From: Ornithodoros turicata
Lineage: Eukaryota > Arthropoda > Arachnida > Ixodida > Argasidae
Direction of reading: 5' to 3'
Length of the DNA stretch: 64,000 nt
NCBI RefSeq assembly: GCF_037126465.1
Contig: NC_088204.1
Span: forward strand, 21,334,804 to 21,398,803
Shown: in pieces, positions 9,994 through 20,497 of the stretch
How the letters are laid out: each line of letters begins with the position of its first letter
How positions within the stretch are numbered: position 1 is the first letter of the stretch
Made by a program: the position numbers and the translations under genes
Notes under the pieces: generated by a model
The model's input: the letters and a program-made list of their open reading frames with translations, nothing else
Databases searched by the model: none
Told to the model about the DNA's origin: nothing

Positions 9994-11460
9994 TTATGCC
10001 TTCTTGGTCTCTTGCTTGGAATGCAGAAATTTGGTCCGCTGCTTCAAGAGGTGGCCAAAAAGTTGTGGGAAGACTAAAAATAAAAGGTAGCATAACTATA
10101 TATATATATATATACATAAACAAGGTAACGAATGTGCGTGCACTTACAAGGTGCATACGACGCGATGATGAGGATGACGGCGAGGTGATAGTCAAATGAA
10201 AAGTTTGCTGCATTTGGCAAAGTTGTTGTGAAAAGCTGACGAGCCTTGATGTACGGCAGGGCTGCTACCATTGTGATGATCTCACCCTATACGTGGGAAA
10301 GCAGTTACGAGAATCAATAAATGAGGTGCTGCGTACGAGCAGAAAAGTTCTTACGGACACTCCGGTAGGGTACAGCACGAGGAAGAAGGAGTACCTGGAA
10401 TATGTGGTTGCATTAATAGGTTCAGCTGAGGTATGACTGGAAGGAATGGTTACCTGCACCATGTTAAACCGTAGGGGCAGGCATTGTACAGTGTCAGTCC
10501 GTAGAATGAGTATCTTGTGATTTCTGCTATGCACCATGCAACTAGAAGCATGACGATGCCATACTGGTTTTGTGACTGAAACAAAGTATGAATATTTGGT
10601 CAACTCTCTCAGTTCTGTATGAGGAAAACATGCGAGTATGCAACCTATAATCTTTGCTTACCTCAGGTACGGGAACAAGAATTCCCCAAACTACCATCAG
10701 GCGTGACAAGATTTGGATCAATGTCAAAAACCAATTAGAAGCTACAATGCCAATGAGACAGTGTACCACCTAGATGAAAGAAAAACTTATTACGTATATG
10801 TTGCTCAAGACCTTTGAACCGGAAGAGATTACTTTCCTCCTCTAACATAATCGGCGCAAGTGGAACCAAGAAAAAGGTCATGTGACTGCTTTAGTTAATT
10901 CCTAATTAAGAAATTGAGGCTGATGATGCATCAGCGTTACCTCGAGAAGTGCAAACGTCTGAAAGAGCTGCGTTGCTTGAGCAACATGAGTCCATAATCC
11001 AGTGTATGTCTTGTGTTCCAGGAGGTAGGCGAGGGTACTGTACAGGACATATCCCCAGCTGAAATGTGTGCGTGGATGATATCAATGCTAAAAGGTAATT
11101 AGAAGAAAACCCCGCGGGACATTCGAGTTCCAGAGCTAATTACGATCGATTGACAAGATAGAGTACTAGACTGTGGAAACCCTCACTGCAACGACACTAG
11201 CGGGTGCAGACGACGGCTTGAAATTACATGCACCATCTAGTGAGCTAAATATAGCGCACTGGATTACGAAGCTGTAGCCTGACCTTGGAGCATTTATGAA
11301 GCGTTTTGCTCCGCAAGCTACACAAACGCTAAAGATTTTCCTTCTTGCAACCGAATATGAGACGTCCGTATAAGCAGAAATGTACTTGCCCAGCACACTG
11401 CACAACATTGTACCCAGCCAAGTAAAGCTTGGCAGTGCTGCTGGGTCCACGCTTCTTCAT
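9994..11460 (-). CDS. HACD: Very-long-chain (3R)-3-hydroxyacyl-CoA dehydratase (HACD1/2, PTPLA family), seven exons
   Basis: HACD enzymes dehydrate 3-hydroxyacyl-CoA in the third step of the ER fatty-acid elongation cycle. Exons on the minus strand: 11460-11390, 11058-10941, 10769-10662, 10575-10454, 10394-10355, 10286-10148, 10073-9994, giving 225 residues in continuous phase. Family blocks in order: MKKRGPSSTAKLYLAGYNVV; WGYVLYSTLAYLLE; HCLIGIVASNWFLTLIQILS; AWCIAEITRYSFYGLTLYN, the conserved helix rich in catalytic-site residues; FFLVLYPTGVSGEI; LPNAANFSFDYH; FFPQLFGHLLKQR; and a lysine-rich end (QETKKA) suited to ER retention. Most segments are hydrophobic, fitting a multipass ER protein. 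An in-frame TAA lies a few codons upstream of the ATG. Human HACD2 is about 254 residues, the difference being N-terminal. Intron 1 uses a GC donor. HACD1 versus HACD2 orthology is not resolved. Confidence 0.93.
10090..10120. repeat. (TA)n microsatellite in HACD intron 6
   Basis: A short alternating TA run inside the 74-base last intron of the HACD gene. Confidence 0.9.
11059..11389 (-). other. GC-AG intron of the HACD gene
   Basis: Read on the minus strand, exon 1 ends GTGCTGG and the intron begins GCAAGTAC, ending TTTCAG before CTGGGG. Only this junction joins CAG to WGYVL in frame, matching the family's AGW context. The donor otherwise follows the strong consensus usual for GC donors. Confidence 0.85.
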
Positions 11461-12234
11461 CAAGACGATATTTTGCAGATTATCAGCGCTTTAAACAGTG
11501 GCAAGGATGCTACAGCTGCTGGGGTCCTAAAACTCTTCGCTTTCCTTGTTGGCGCTTCTTTCCAAAAGCGTGGTATACAGCATTCCTATTTAATGAGTTA
11601 AAGTGTATTAATACGCAAGGTCAAGTGACCCATAAGAGAAATTAACTTGATGGCCACAACAACAGGTTCGTCTCTTTTCTACAGAATACAGTTGGTTGTA
11701 GCACACACTACAGACACACGCTTTGAGGGATTAAGATTTGTTTGGCTGAGGTTTATAGTTACCATTTTTTCTCCGCGCACGCGTAAATATAAATACGTGC
11801 ACGACATAGCCGAAGACGAACGGGGGTGAGCTTTATAAATTTCAGTGGTGGCGACACCTGGGAGATAAGAGAGGAACTAAAAACAAGTTTTGACGCGATA
11901 TCAGGGAATTCCGAATTTGGGGTATTTCTACCCCCCTCCCCGCCTTTTTACACCTGATCAAAGATTTGTCTTTGAGTGACGTTGTGCTCTCTCCGTTTTG
12001 TTTTTGCTCTTGTGTTCTGTGTTCAGCGTTCAGCGTTAGCAGGCCAGCGGATAGGGCGAGTTGAAAACGTCACAACAAGGAAAATGAGCAAGAGTGCGAG
12101 GTGTATAAAACGGAGAAAGCGTATCTTATTTATTTTCCATTGTCAGCGCAATGACGCCTGCAAATGTGCTCCGTGCGCACAGACGACGTGAGACCACGAA
12201 TTATCATCAAAAGCAAGTAGAAATAATACAACTG
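11461..12234. other. region upstream of HACD, no gene recognised
   Basis: This contains the HACD 5' flank. No TATA box or further upstream exon was identified with confidence. No coding frame with a recognisable product. Confidence 0.5.
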
Positions 12235-12466
12235 CACTCTTAAAAATGAACTTCACCACATAGCACGCTCCTAGCCAACCATCATCCCGAATGAAACGTT
12301 CTCGCCCCTGATTTGTTGAAAACGGGAGGAGGAGCCTATTTTGTGCCGTGCATAACGTTACAAAATAGGCTCCTCCTCCCGTTTTCAACAAATCAGGGGC
12401 GAGAACGTTGTCATTCGGGACGATGGATAGGAGCGTGCTATGTGGTGAAGTTCATTTCTAAGAGTG
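12235..12466. repeat. 232-bp foldback MITE
   Basis: Arms of about 110 bases, beginning CACTCTTAAAAATGAACTTC and closing with its complement near 12466, surround a short centre near 12350. No coding capacity. The long arms with a tiny loop are those of a foldback MITE. Confidence 0.9.
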
Positions 12467-12470
12467 TGGG

Positions 12471-13128
12471 TGATTTCAAGCAGAGTCAGGGAGGGCGGTC
12501 CGGTCGACCTCTCAGATTTTTTTCGTCCTAATATATTGAAGCCTAGTGCTTAGGAAGTATATTGAAGGAGGAAATAGCTGAAAATATATTACAGTTGATT
12601 TTATTTTTAATAATCTTCAAGACTGACCATTTCGAGCACTGCGCTTCCTCGCAATTTTCAGGCCTCGTATGCAGTTAGTTTTTTCCACGCTTATTGCCTA
12701 TGTGCTGCTGCACTGTTTTATCTATCTTTGCGGTTCTAGGTTTTGCAGATGTCGAGATAAAAAAAATCGCAAATCGCATGCGAGTTTATACGTGTGAGGA
12801 ATATGAACCACGTCACGAGTATGCGAATATGGAAAACACCAGAAAACACGCAACCAAAGTTGCGCATTTTTGACCACCACTCACTAAACGCGCGTTAGAA
12901 AGTATGTCCGCCTGTTAGGAAGTATACAAGGCCTGAGAATTGCGAGGAAGCGCAGTGCTCGAAATGGTCAGCCTTGAGCATTATTTTTTAAAAAAACGAC
13001 TATAAAAAGATATTTGCAGCTATTTCCTCCGCCAATGTGCTTCCTAAGCACTAGGCTTCAATATATACTGGAACAAAAAAAATCTGAGAGGTCGACCGGA
13101 CCACCCTGCCTGACCCTGCTTGAAATCA
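12471..13128. mobile_element. 658-bp DNA element with ~190-bp inverted repeats
   Basis: The left end TGATTTCAAGCAGAGTCAGG is mirrored by CCTGACCCTGCTTGAAATCA at the right end. Similarity extends about 190 bases inward on both sides, to about 12665 and 12930. It begins only four bases after the preceding foldback. No transposase was seen, so it is non-autonomous; the superfamily is unknown. Confidence 0.85.
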
Positions 13129-13297
13129 TTCAATAGGCGTTGGGGTCAAGCTGAGGGAATACAGCCTCATTCACACGGGGATGGGTGTCCATCGCTGAAC
13201 AGTGACTATTACGAAAAAAAAAAAAAAAAAAAAAAAACAGCGAAAAATGGCAAAGAGAAAGAAAGCGAGAAATAGTACATGATGCAGTAACGTTAGC
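13129..13297. repeat. spacer with (A)n homopolymer
   Basis: Contains a run of about 23 adenines at 13214-13236. The last eight bases (13290-13297) are the left target duplication of the next element. Confidence 0.7.
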
Positions 13298-13434
13298 CAG
13301 GGGCGGATTTAAGGGGCGGTGCCCCATACGGCTGTGCTCTCTATGTAAAAACCCTATGTCCTGGATGATGCTGTGCCGCAAAGCACGAAATTTACTTACG
13401 ACCCCCCCTTGACAGACCCTTAAATCCGCCCCTG
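13298..13434. mobile_element. 137-bp hAT-like MITE with perfect 8-bp target duplication
   Basis: The termini are CAGGGGCGGATTTAAGG and CCTTAAATCCGCCCCTG. The bases ACGTTAGC are present on both sides (13290-13297 and 13435-13442). CAGGG ends with an 8-bp duplication are characteristic of hAT elements. It is too short to code for anything. Confidence 0.92.
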
Positions 13435-13788
13435 ACGTTAGCAAAAGACTTCACCTCTTAGACACACACATAGACACAGCGCAATATCAATATTGAGCCA
13501 TCGGTAGGGGGACCTCAGTATGGAGCGCTGAGCATCGCACTGTTCACCAGCAGATAAGTAGATGTCCGACAGCTGCGTTGGTATCGCAGAAAATTCATGA
13601 AAGTAACGCTCGGGAACTTAGTTGGCTGAGATGCAGGTGCCAGACCTCAGACAAAGAGTATGAGCATGTCTCACAAACTATAGGATGAGGCGAGGATGGA
13701 CCCTGGAACAGTGGGTTTAGACAAAGACGTGTCGTCGAAGGACGAGATTACAACACGACTCGAAACCTACAGGCGGACAATACTTTTA

Positions 13789-14131
13789 CCGTGTATTCAC
13801 ACGAGCGACATTCCCCGCAGAAGCGAAAACCGCGAAAAACGTCATAGCTTTCTGAGCGCGAGCGCTCAACGTCTAGTGTTCACGTACACTGCTAACCGTG
13901 GGGAATATCCTGCGACACAGGCACAAGATATTCCGTAGCAGATGACAGGAAAGACGCTGACGGTGTCGTCTGCTAAGTGTCGTCTGCTAAGTGCGCAGTT
14001 CGCCACTCCCGATATTCGACACCGTGTGAATGTTCAACATAACACGGGACGGAACTTCGTCTCTGTGAGCAGTGTTTTCGCTTTCTTCCACTAGAATCTT
14101 CCGTAAGGATGTCGCTCGTGTGAATACACAG
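13789..14131. mobile_element. ~340-bp MITE with GTGTATTCACACGAGCGACA termini
   Basis: The left end GTGTATTCACACGAGCGACA (about 13792) is matched in reverse complement at about 14110-14131. The interior shows no coding sequence. No clear target duplication could be assigned. Confidence 0.8.
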
Positions 14132-14781
14132 TTAGTGCTTGTGTATGCCCGTGTAATACCCTAGTTGAGAGCGAGAATATAGGCAAAGGAGCGCGAGGAC
14201 GGAACTTCAGGTTAACCTTACGTCTAGGAGGACAATGTTAACACCTCTTTCTTTTCAGACTTTCCACATTTGATGTGGAAGGATGGTACCGAATTCGCGT
14301 ACCTGGAGCAGTCCATATTTCATTCGTAGTTTACGACAAAAATATTACGGCTATCAAAACGGAATATGTGCATTTAACTGAAACGAAATTGCAACGGGTG
14401 TACATGAAAGGAGATCTGGCTAAAAGACGAATATATCTCAAATCACGCGTAAACTTACTTTCGTAAGACGGTAGACTCGTGATGACACAAAGAACGAATG
14501 GTATAAGGATAGCCCCTCCCCCCCTGCCCCCTGGTTTTTCGCAACCACCCTCCCTCACTGAAATTTCTCCGATTGCCCACTACAGCTCGGTTACCAATGC
14601 ATATAACCGTAGACACGTATCCATAAACATATCCTCCGCCACCCCTTGAGGTCGATTTCCGGGGAAACTACCAATACTGCTACCAACTACTAACAACTAA
14701 TGGGATGATAGGGTTATACCATGGTTATACATTTCGCCTCTTTCTTTTGTGAACTCAGTTGTCTCGCGACGTAAACCCCCA

Positions 14782-14814
<33 letters not shown>

Positions 14815-15824
14815 GTTGTTGTTGTTTTGAGAATTCGGAACGCTGAGACACACAGCATACCCGACAGTGTGTGCCCAGCGGGTATTCTCAATGAGGAGCG
14901 CCTCGGAAGCCGTCTTGACCCATCCCGGTGTACTCTAAAGGCAGAACTTCACACGATCAGAACAAACCGTCATTCAGAATGATGGTGTTCTCTGTCGTTA
15001 TCTGTTGCAAATTTGAATATGCGTCAATTGCCGCAAAAAAGGGCGCACGCCCCGCTCCCCTCAAATAAGAAGCGACAACACGCTATGCAAGTAGGTCCAG
15101 TTGTCTGCACAGCTCTCTAGTTTCCCTCTCTTCGCTATTGTCGACGGAGCGAGCCCATTGGTCCCTCCTTGGCTGGTTTGAGTCGTCTGTTCGTGTCGTT
15201 TCTCTGTGTGTCCAGACTCAGGCTTTTACATTATGGAGTTCATCCAGCAGCTAGCCTGCATTTACGCTTTTTTTTTCCTTGGTCCCTCTCCCAAACAAGG
15301 GGGTAGCAGATCAAGGCTAGCGCTACTGGTTCCTTCGGTGAACCCAAGCAGATGCAGCATGTCGATCCATGGACACTCCGCATTGCTGTCTTGTGATTGG
15401 ACAGATCATGGACGTTACCAGGGTTATTTTAAAGGGGGGGGGGAATGCTTCCAGGGGAAGGGCAAGCGTGCAAACCCCCACCCCACCACCTCTTCTTCTG
15501 TAGGCGGATGTTCAGACGTTCTTATTATGACATCTGAGAATAATCATTACGATCTGTGACTAAGGATCGCACTATTTCCACGAGGGAGCTTGGATCTCCA
15601 GAGGAGTCCACGCCCCCCCCCCGCACATCTCGGTACGCCCATGGGACAGATACTTCGTCACGTGATTTCCACCAAGTATCCTCAGCGAGTTTTAGTGCAT
15701 ACGCCATCCGCTTTGCGTAGGATAGCGTGGTGGTTCTGCGTACTCCCTTTTAATACTCCTTTTTAATACACAACACTGGCTTTCTGTATTTTGTTCGAGA
15801 GTATCCATCTCAGGTTTCGAGCTA
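14132..15824. other. intergenic DNA with simple repeats
   Basis: No gene recognised. It holds an (ATT)n(GTT)n microsatellite at 14781-14826 and a second copy of the GGAGTTCATCCAGCAGCTAG repeat near 15235, related to the one near 3755. Confidence 0.5.
14781..14826. repeat. (ATT)n(GTT)n microsatellite
   Basis: Perfect ATT units change to GTT units at the right end, seen directly. Confidence 0.97.
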
Positions 15825-15849
15825 CTGCTTCTTCTTCTTCTTCTTCTTC

Positions 15850-15884
<35 letters not shown>

Positions 15885-15885
15885 T
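15825..15885. repeat. (CTT)n(ATT)n microsatellite
   Basis: About seven CTT units are followed directly by about fourteen ATT units, another compound trinucleotide tract. Confidence 0.97.
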
Positions 15886-16035
15886 AGTGCTTCTGTCTGT
15901 GCGAAGTTTGAGTAGCTCACCATAGTTTGAGTGTCCCTTCGATAAGTTATAGGCACCACTGGTTGTTTAGAAGAAGAAGAAGATGATGATGATTCTTGCG
16001 CTTCTGGAGCGTAGTGCAGCCACACTTCGGTTGCG

Positions 16036-16293
16036 TTCGTTTATTCGACTCGAACAACTCGAGAGCCGAGAGAGTAGACTCTTGGTGGGCGAAAATGCCG
16101 CGGCGCGGCTCTCATGACGTCGCCCACGTGACACTAACTCCCGTTCTAAAATTCGAGGATTCAACACTAGAGGTGCTCAAGAGTCGACTCGCAGCGACTC
16201 CCCTTTCGAGGTGGGTCGCTAGAGTCGATGACGTACAATGGCTCTCATACGTCACGACTCCGACTCGCGGGTCGCGCGAGTTTAATAAACGAA
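16036..16293. mobile_element. ~258-bp TIR element rich in GACTC/GAGTC motifs
   Basis: The outer ends are GTTCGTTTATTCGACTCG and AATAAACGAAC in inverted orientation. The interior contains many copies of GACTC or GAGTC on both strands. No coding region. Probably a MITE; no target duplication assigned. Confidence 0.55.
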
Positions 16294-16640
16294 CACACCC
16301 TTCGTCATCGTTCCTTGAACCTCTCCCTACATTGTTTATGCCAAAAGCCGGGAAGCGTAGCCTCCTCATTGACGGAAAGACTGCAGTAACGGGAAAATAA
16401 TTTTATTTGCGACCAAAAAGCGAGAAAAATATTTCCGGGAGGGATCTATACGGAGACCTTATATACATGAGAGAGGGAGATTTCCCCTCGTTGCCCTCTC
16501 CCAAATGCACTACCAAAGGAGGATTGAACACCCAGAACCCCGCTTTAGCTACACCAGCACAAATGAGGAGTTAGTATTGTTCTGCACTGTAAACACGAAG
16601 AATAAAAGACGCGTTCAACAGTTCCAAACTTTTAATGCTT

Positions 16641-17795
16641 TCACTCATAAACACGCAGCACCTTCTCAGTCTTCGGTCTTTTCCACTCCGCCAATTGAAA
16701 CTGCACGTACCAAATGGTCAAGAACATGATGACAAATAATACCATGAACACATTGCGCGTCTTAAGCTCCGACAGGTCACCGTACAGAATCAAGCCGGCT
16801 CCGGCCACGCGGCCGAGACTCCTGCAGACGGACTCCTTGAACGAGGACACAGATGTCTGACACCGGATGTTCCTCATGACAGACCCCAGCATGCCAACGG
16901 CGAAATGATACGTGAACAAGGACATTATGAAAACGACAGTCCCCTTCGCGTACACAAAACAGCCCACAAAAGCGAAGAACATTCCGATCGAAGCCAACAT
17001 CGTGGACATAGTTAGCGCATACCTATAAGACGTCTCCTGCAACACGAAGATCTTATGCGTGCAGTTTCCCAGCACCTGACAGAGACAGAAGATCGCGTAG
17101 ACCATTCCGACCTGAAGAGCGGTTCCGCGGCACAGCGGCGACCAGTACATCTCCACCACCGTACTAGTCGTCCAAAACGCAAAACTCAAAGTCGCCACTA
17201 CGTTGTTGATAATCGGGTCCTGAAAGCCAGGCGGCGTCAGACGCTTTATGGGTTGGGACGATCCTCCAACCCCGTGAACCACTAAAGTGGCGATGAGCAC
17301 GATGTAGGCGTAGAAGAACATCTGAGTCGGCTGAAAATACACAATGTCGCAGACGATCGTGCCCACGAAGCCAGCCAACATACCAGTCACCCCGATAGTC
17401 AATATGACGAACAGTTCGCCGGGGACGCACAACGGGTGGAACTGGCCCACTGCTAGAGGGAATATCGTGATCAGTCCAACCCTGGCGAGAATCTTGCTCG
17501 TGATCAGACTCCGAGGATCTTCCGCGTACTTCAACACGCACGAATGGACCAGCATCAGTAGAAGAAGAGCTCCGGAGATCTTCCAACCCACACGTCGCGC
17601 AATGGGCCGAGCAAAGACGTCCGCCAGCAGCGAGGCAATGGCGCCTCCCGCGAACACGTACGTGATCTGCTCGATGGGTAAGTGGGCGAACCTGTACACG
17701 TCATACTCGTAAGGGGCTTGAAGCTTGTCGCTCAAACTGAGGAGGACGTAGAAGACCATGGGTTGGAATGGTACCCAACCGCGGAGGTACCCCAT
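16641..17795 (-). CDS. MFS transporter, MFSD5 (molybdate-anion transporter)-like, single exon
   Basis: This 384-residue multipass membrane protein is uninterrupted by introns. The N-terminal block DKLQAPYEYDVYRFAHLPIE followed by QITYVFAGGAIASLLADVF aligns with the family pattern D-x-LQ-x-PY-x-Y of MFSD5. A Gly/Arg-rich loop (ARPIARRVGWKISGA) and TSKILARVGLI follow, as in the helix 2-3 region of MFS proteins. The second half shows MYWSPLCRGTALQVGMVYAI and, near the C-terminus, ELKTRNVFMVLFVIMFLTIW, matching the TRN-x-F pattern that ends MFSD5. About ten to twelve hydrophobic segments are visible. The start is the ATG in good context (ACCATGG) at 17795; the frame extends five codons upstream without another ATG. 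ATTAAA lies just past the stop. Human MFSD5 is about 450 residues and similarity is remote, so the substrate cannot be inferred. Confidence 0.8.
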   Translation of the reverse strand: MGYLRGWVPFQPMVFYVLLSLSDKLQAPYEYDVYRFAHLPIEQITYVFAGGAIASLLADVFARPIARRVGWKISGALLLLMLVHSCVLKYAEDPRSLITSKILARVGLITIFPLAVGQFHPLCVPGELFVILTIGVTGMLAGFVGTIVCDIVYFQPTQMFFYAYIVLIATLVVHGVGGSSQPIKRLTPPGFQDPIINNVVATLSFAFWTTSTVVEMYWSPLCRGTALQVGMVYAIFCLCQVLGNCTHKIFVLQETSYRYALTMSTMLASIGMFFAFVGCFVYAKGTVVFIMSLFTYHFAVGMLGSVMRNIRCQTSVSSFKESVCRSLGRVAGAGLILYGDLSELKTRNVFMVLFVIMFLTIWYVQFQLAEWKRPKTEKVLRVYE

Positions 17796-18454
17796 GGTAG
17801 TTGAGGGCACTCGGCTGGAAAGATTGGTAGAGTGTAAGATTGGCTTTTGTGAATGGAGGAGTTATCGGGGTTATGTGTTGTTTACATTTCATTAGGGATT
17901 TTCCCAGCTCCTATCAACTCTCTCAACAACAATCCCTGATCCATACAACACCATAAGCACATAACTTACGGTTCTTTAATAATTTCCTAATGGAAATAAA
18001 TATTAGCGTCCTGTGTACACTTATGAAAAGCACAAACAAACAGCTAAAGTCCAGTCTGTGTTCCACATTTACCAGTCAATACCGGCCAATTCGTAAAAAT
18101 CTCGAAAAATCTCGTAGGCCACGAACAGGGTAATCACTATAGGGCGGATAAATATGCACTAAAAACTGTCGCTATATACATGCAACTATGCACTGAAAAT
18201 ATTCGAAATATGCAGTAAAAGTCCTCAACATATGCGATGTTTTCTTCATTGTTTTCTGGTACAAAAGCAATGCACCAAAATGCCTATTTAAAAAAAGAAT
18301 TGAGTATTTTGTTAGGGGTAGTACGGTCGAATAAAGCAGCATTCGTTCTGCAGAGCACGGCAAAAAATACTTGCGCCACATATATAAATCATGGAGCAGA
18401 ATGATTTGCGTTCGTGATTGATAAAATAGCGTGGGGACGAAACCCATAAAGAAA
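17796..18454. other. upstream flank of the MFSD5-like gene, no further gene
   Basis: Contains the presumptive promoter and 5' UTR of the minus-strand transporter gene. No recognisable coding sequence or repeat. It is AT-rich. Confidence 0.5.
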
Positions 18455-18534
18455 CAAGCCTGAGCATGGGCAACACGAAAAACACGAACAAACGTGTATG
18501 TTCGTGTTTTTCGTATTGCCCATGCTTAGGCTTG
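18455..18534. repeat. 80-bp near-perfect hairpin
   Basis: Arms of about 36 bases (CAAGCCTGAGCATGGGCAA and following, then the complement) surround a loop of a few bases near 18493. The two arms differ at only a couple of positions. Confidence 0.9.
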
Positions 18535-20497
18535 CTTCGTCGGGGTTTTGAGTTCGACACTGCACCATGCCGACTAAAACGCGAACGCGGCCCGCCATCG
18601 TAACGGTAATGCGGTGAAGGTGAAGTACGGCAGCCAGGGTACGGGCTGAACACCGCTCCTCACCTCACCGAAACATGGAAAATACGTCCAGAATTTTTGC
18701 GAAAGACGACCCAACGCCGTCCCGAAACCAGCAAAACCATCCACGGAAAAAGTAGTAGTAAGCTTTCGCACTTGAAAATATGGCAAAATATGCACTTTTC
18801 ATGCGACATGTGCCACAGCTTAAAAACTAAAAACAAAATGCATTTATAGTTATACGCACCATAACCCTTCTGATCGGTCACAAACCAAGACCAAAAGTGT
18901 TTTTTCATCGCCCATACGAAACCATATTGAGAAGAAAACACGCATTTACATGGAAATCAGCGCTCTAGCTAATCACAATGTCGACGAATATCGCTTCAAA
19001 ACAGTTTTAACTGAAATCTGTCTCATTCTCAGTATGTTTCCTACTTTTACGGCCTCATATACGAAAATTTCTTCTGTTCCCATGAATTGCCCGTCTTTGA
19101 AATGTGACCGTGCACTATGTTGGCCCTGCGAACAGCACTAAAATATATATATTACTGCTATATATAGCCGATATAAATATCGGCTACATTTCCCGCATTA
19201 AAGCGTCCCTTTGGCATTATCACCTGCTATCAACAGTTGAGTACACGACGCGCGTAGTCGTGAAAAAGTCAACGAGGGAACGCTTTTCGTACACCAGAGG
19301 GAACTCGAAAAGCCTCGAGGCGACGTTTTGTTGCTACGGGAAACGCCTGCTTCAATAGCACCTCTAGGATATGCGAAGCCGCTCGACAGATTCGTGAAAA
19401 TATTTCAGACGCACAAACGTTTAACGAAAGTATTGTTTCGAAAAATACACGTACCTGATGCCTAAGCGGCGGTGCACGTTCGGCACAGCACGTGCTTCAC
19501 GCGAGCAGAAAATACGTACTCCGAAGAAATTTATATTTAGCGAAATATTCGTACAAAATGACAACAAATAGAAAAATGACACGCGAAAGTTCGAAAGTTG
19601 TTTTTATCGACACTCTTGACAGAGAAGCAAATAATAAAGGTCGAGGAGATTTCATTCGCGCCTGGCCAAGTACTTCGTCACAAACTTGTGGTATGTCTGG
19701 TATCGTTCTAAAACTTTGTGGTTTGGCTATGCAGACACAAGGCTGTATCACCAAGTGTAAAAACGTGCGCTAATGTGATTAAAAAACATGGTTAAAAAGC
19801 ATGGAATGAGTAAGTGTGGACCTGGAATACAAGTGTCCTGCAGTTGGGCTTCGCCTCACAAATCACCATGGCACGGGGAAGCACGCTTTACAGTGAGGAG
19901 CGCTGCGGTGCCAATGTGCATTTTACTAGATAATCGAATAAATTCGGATTAAGGGACGGTAGTAAACTTCCAGTAAATTTGTGGATCGATTCCATTTCTC
20001 TTTCCTGCATGTCGGTTTTACTGTGAAACTGTTTTACAAAAGTCACTCGTTCAGAGACGAACAGAGAATATCAATGAACGATGTCATTTCAGCTGCCACT
20101 GCCCACAGGGTTTTGATGGGAGAGGCTAGGACGCGCCCAGTGGCCGTCCAGACCAGAGAGCGCAGAAACACAAAACAAATAGCGGTTGGTGACGTAATCG
20201 TGACGTCACTACAACGAAGAGCGTTCAATGGTGGAACAGTCTGTCGCTATGGCAATCAGATGAGCGGGGAGAGAACACTTCAGCTTCTACTCCTCGAAAA
20301 AGATGTGGAGCGACGCCTAGCGGTGCAAGTGGCTGCCGCCGTTTGCGAGAAGCGTTTCGGTTTCATCTGCTTTTTATTTACATTTTACGTTCGTTTCGAA
20401 CAACCCACAATGTCTGTCTGTGTTGCACGACTGTTCATTGGCTGCGGTGCATCAAAGCGGTTGCAACTCTGAGCTAGCATTCCCGCTGTCGTCTGCG
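18535..20497. other. intergenic DNA, no gene recognised
   Basis: No repeat or gene family was recognised. There is a small TATA-rich palindromic patch near 19143-19185. A 163-codon frame at 19981-20472 starts at GTG and lacks recognisable domains. Confidence 0.5.

Noticed and set aside
19981..20472. 163-codon plus-strand frame
   Set aside because: It opens with GTG rather than ATG, shows no recognisable motif and lies in otherwise featureless DNA.
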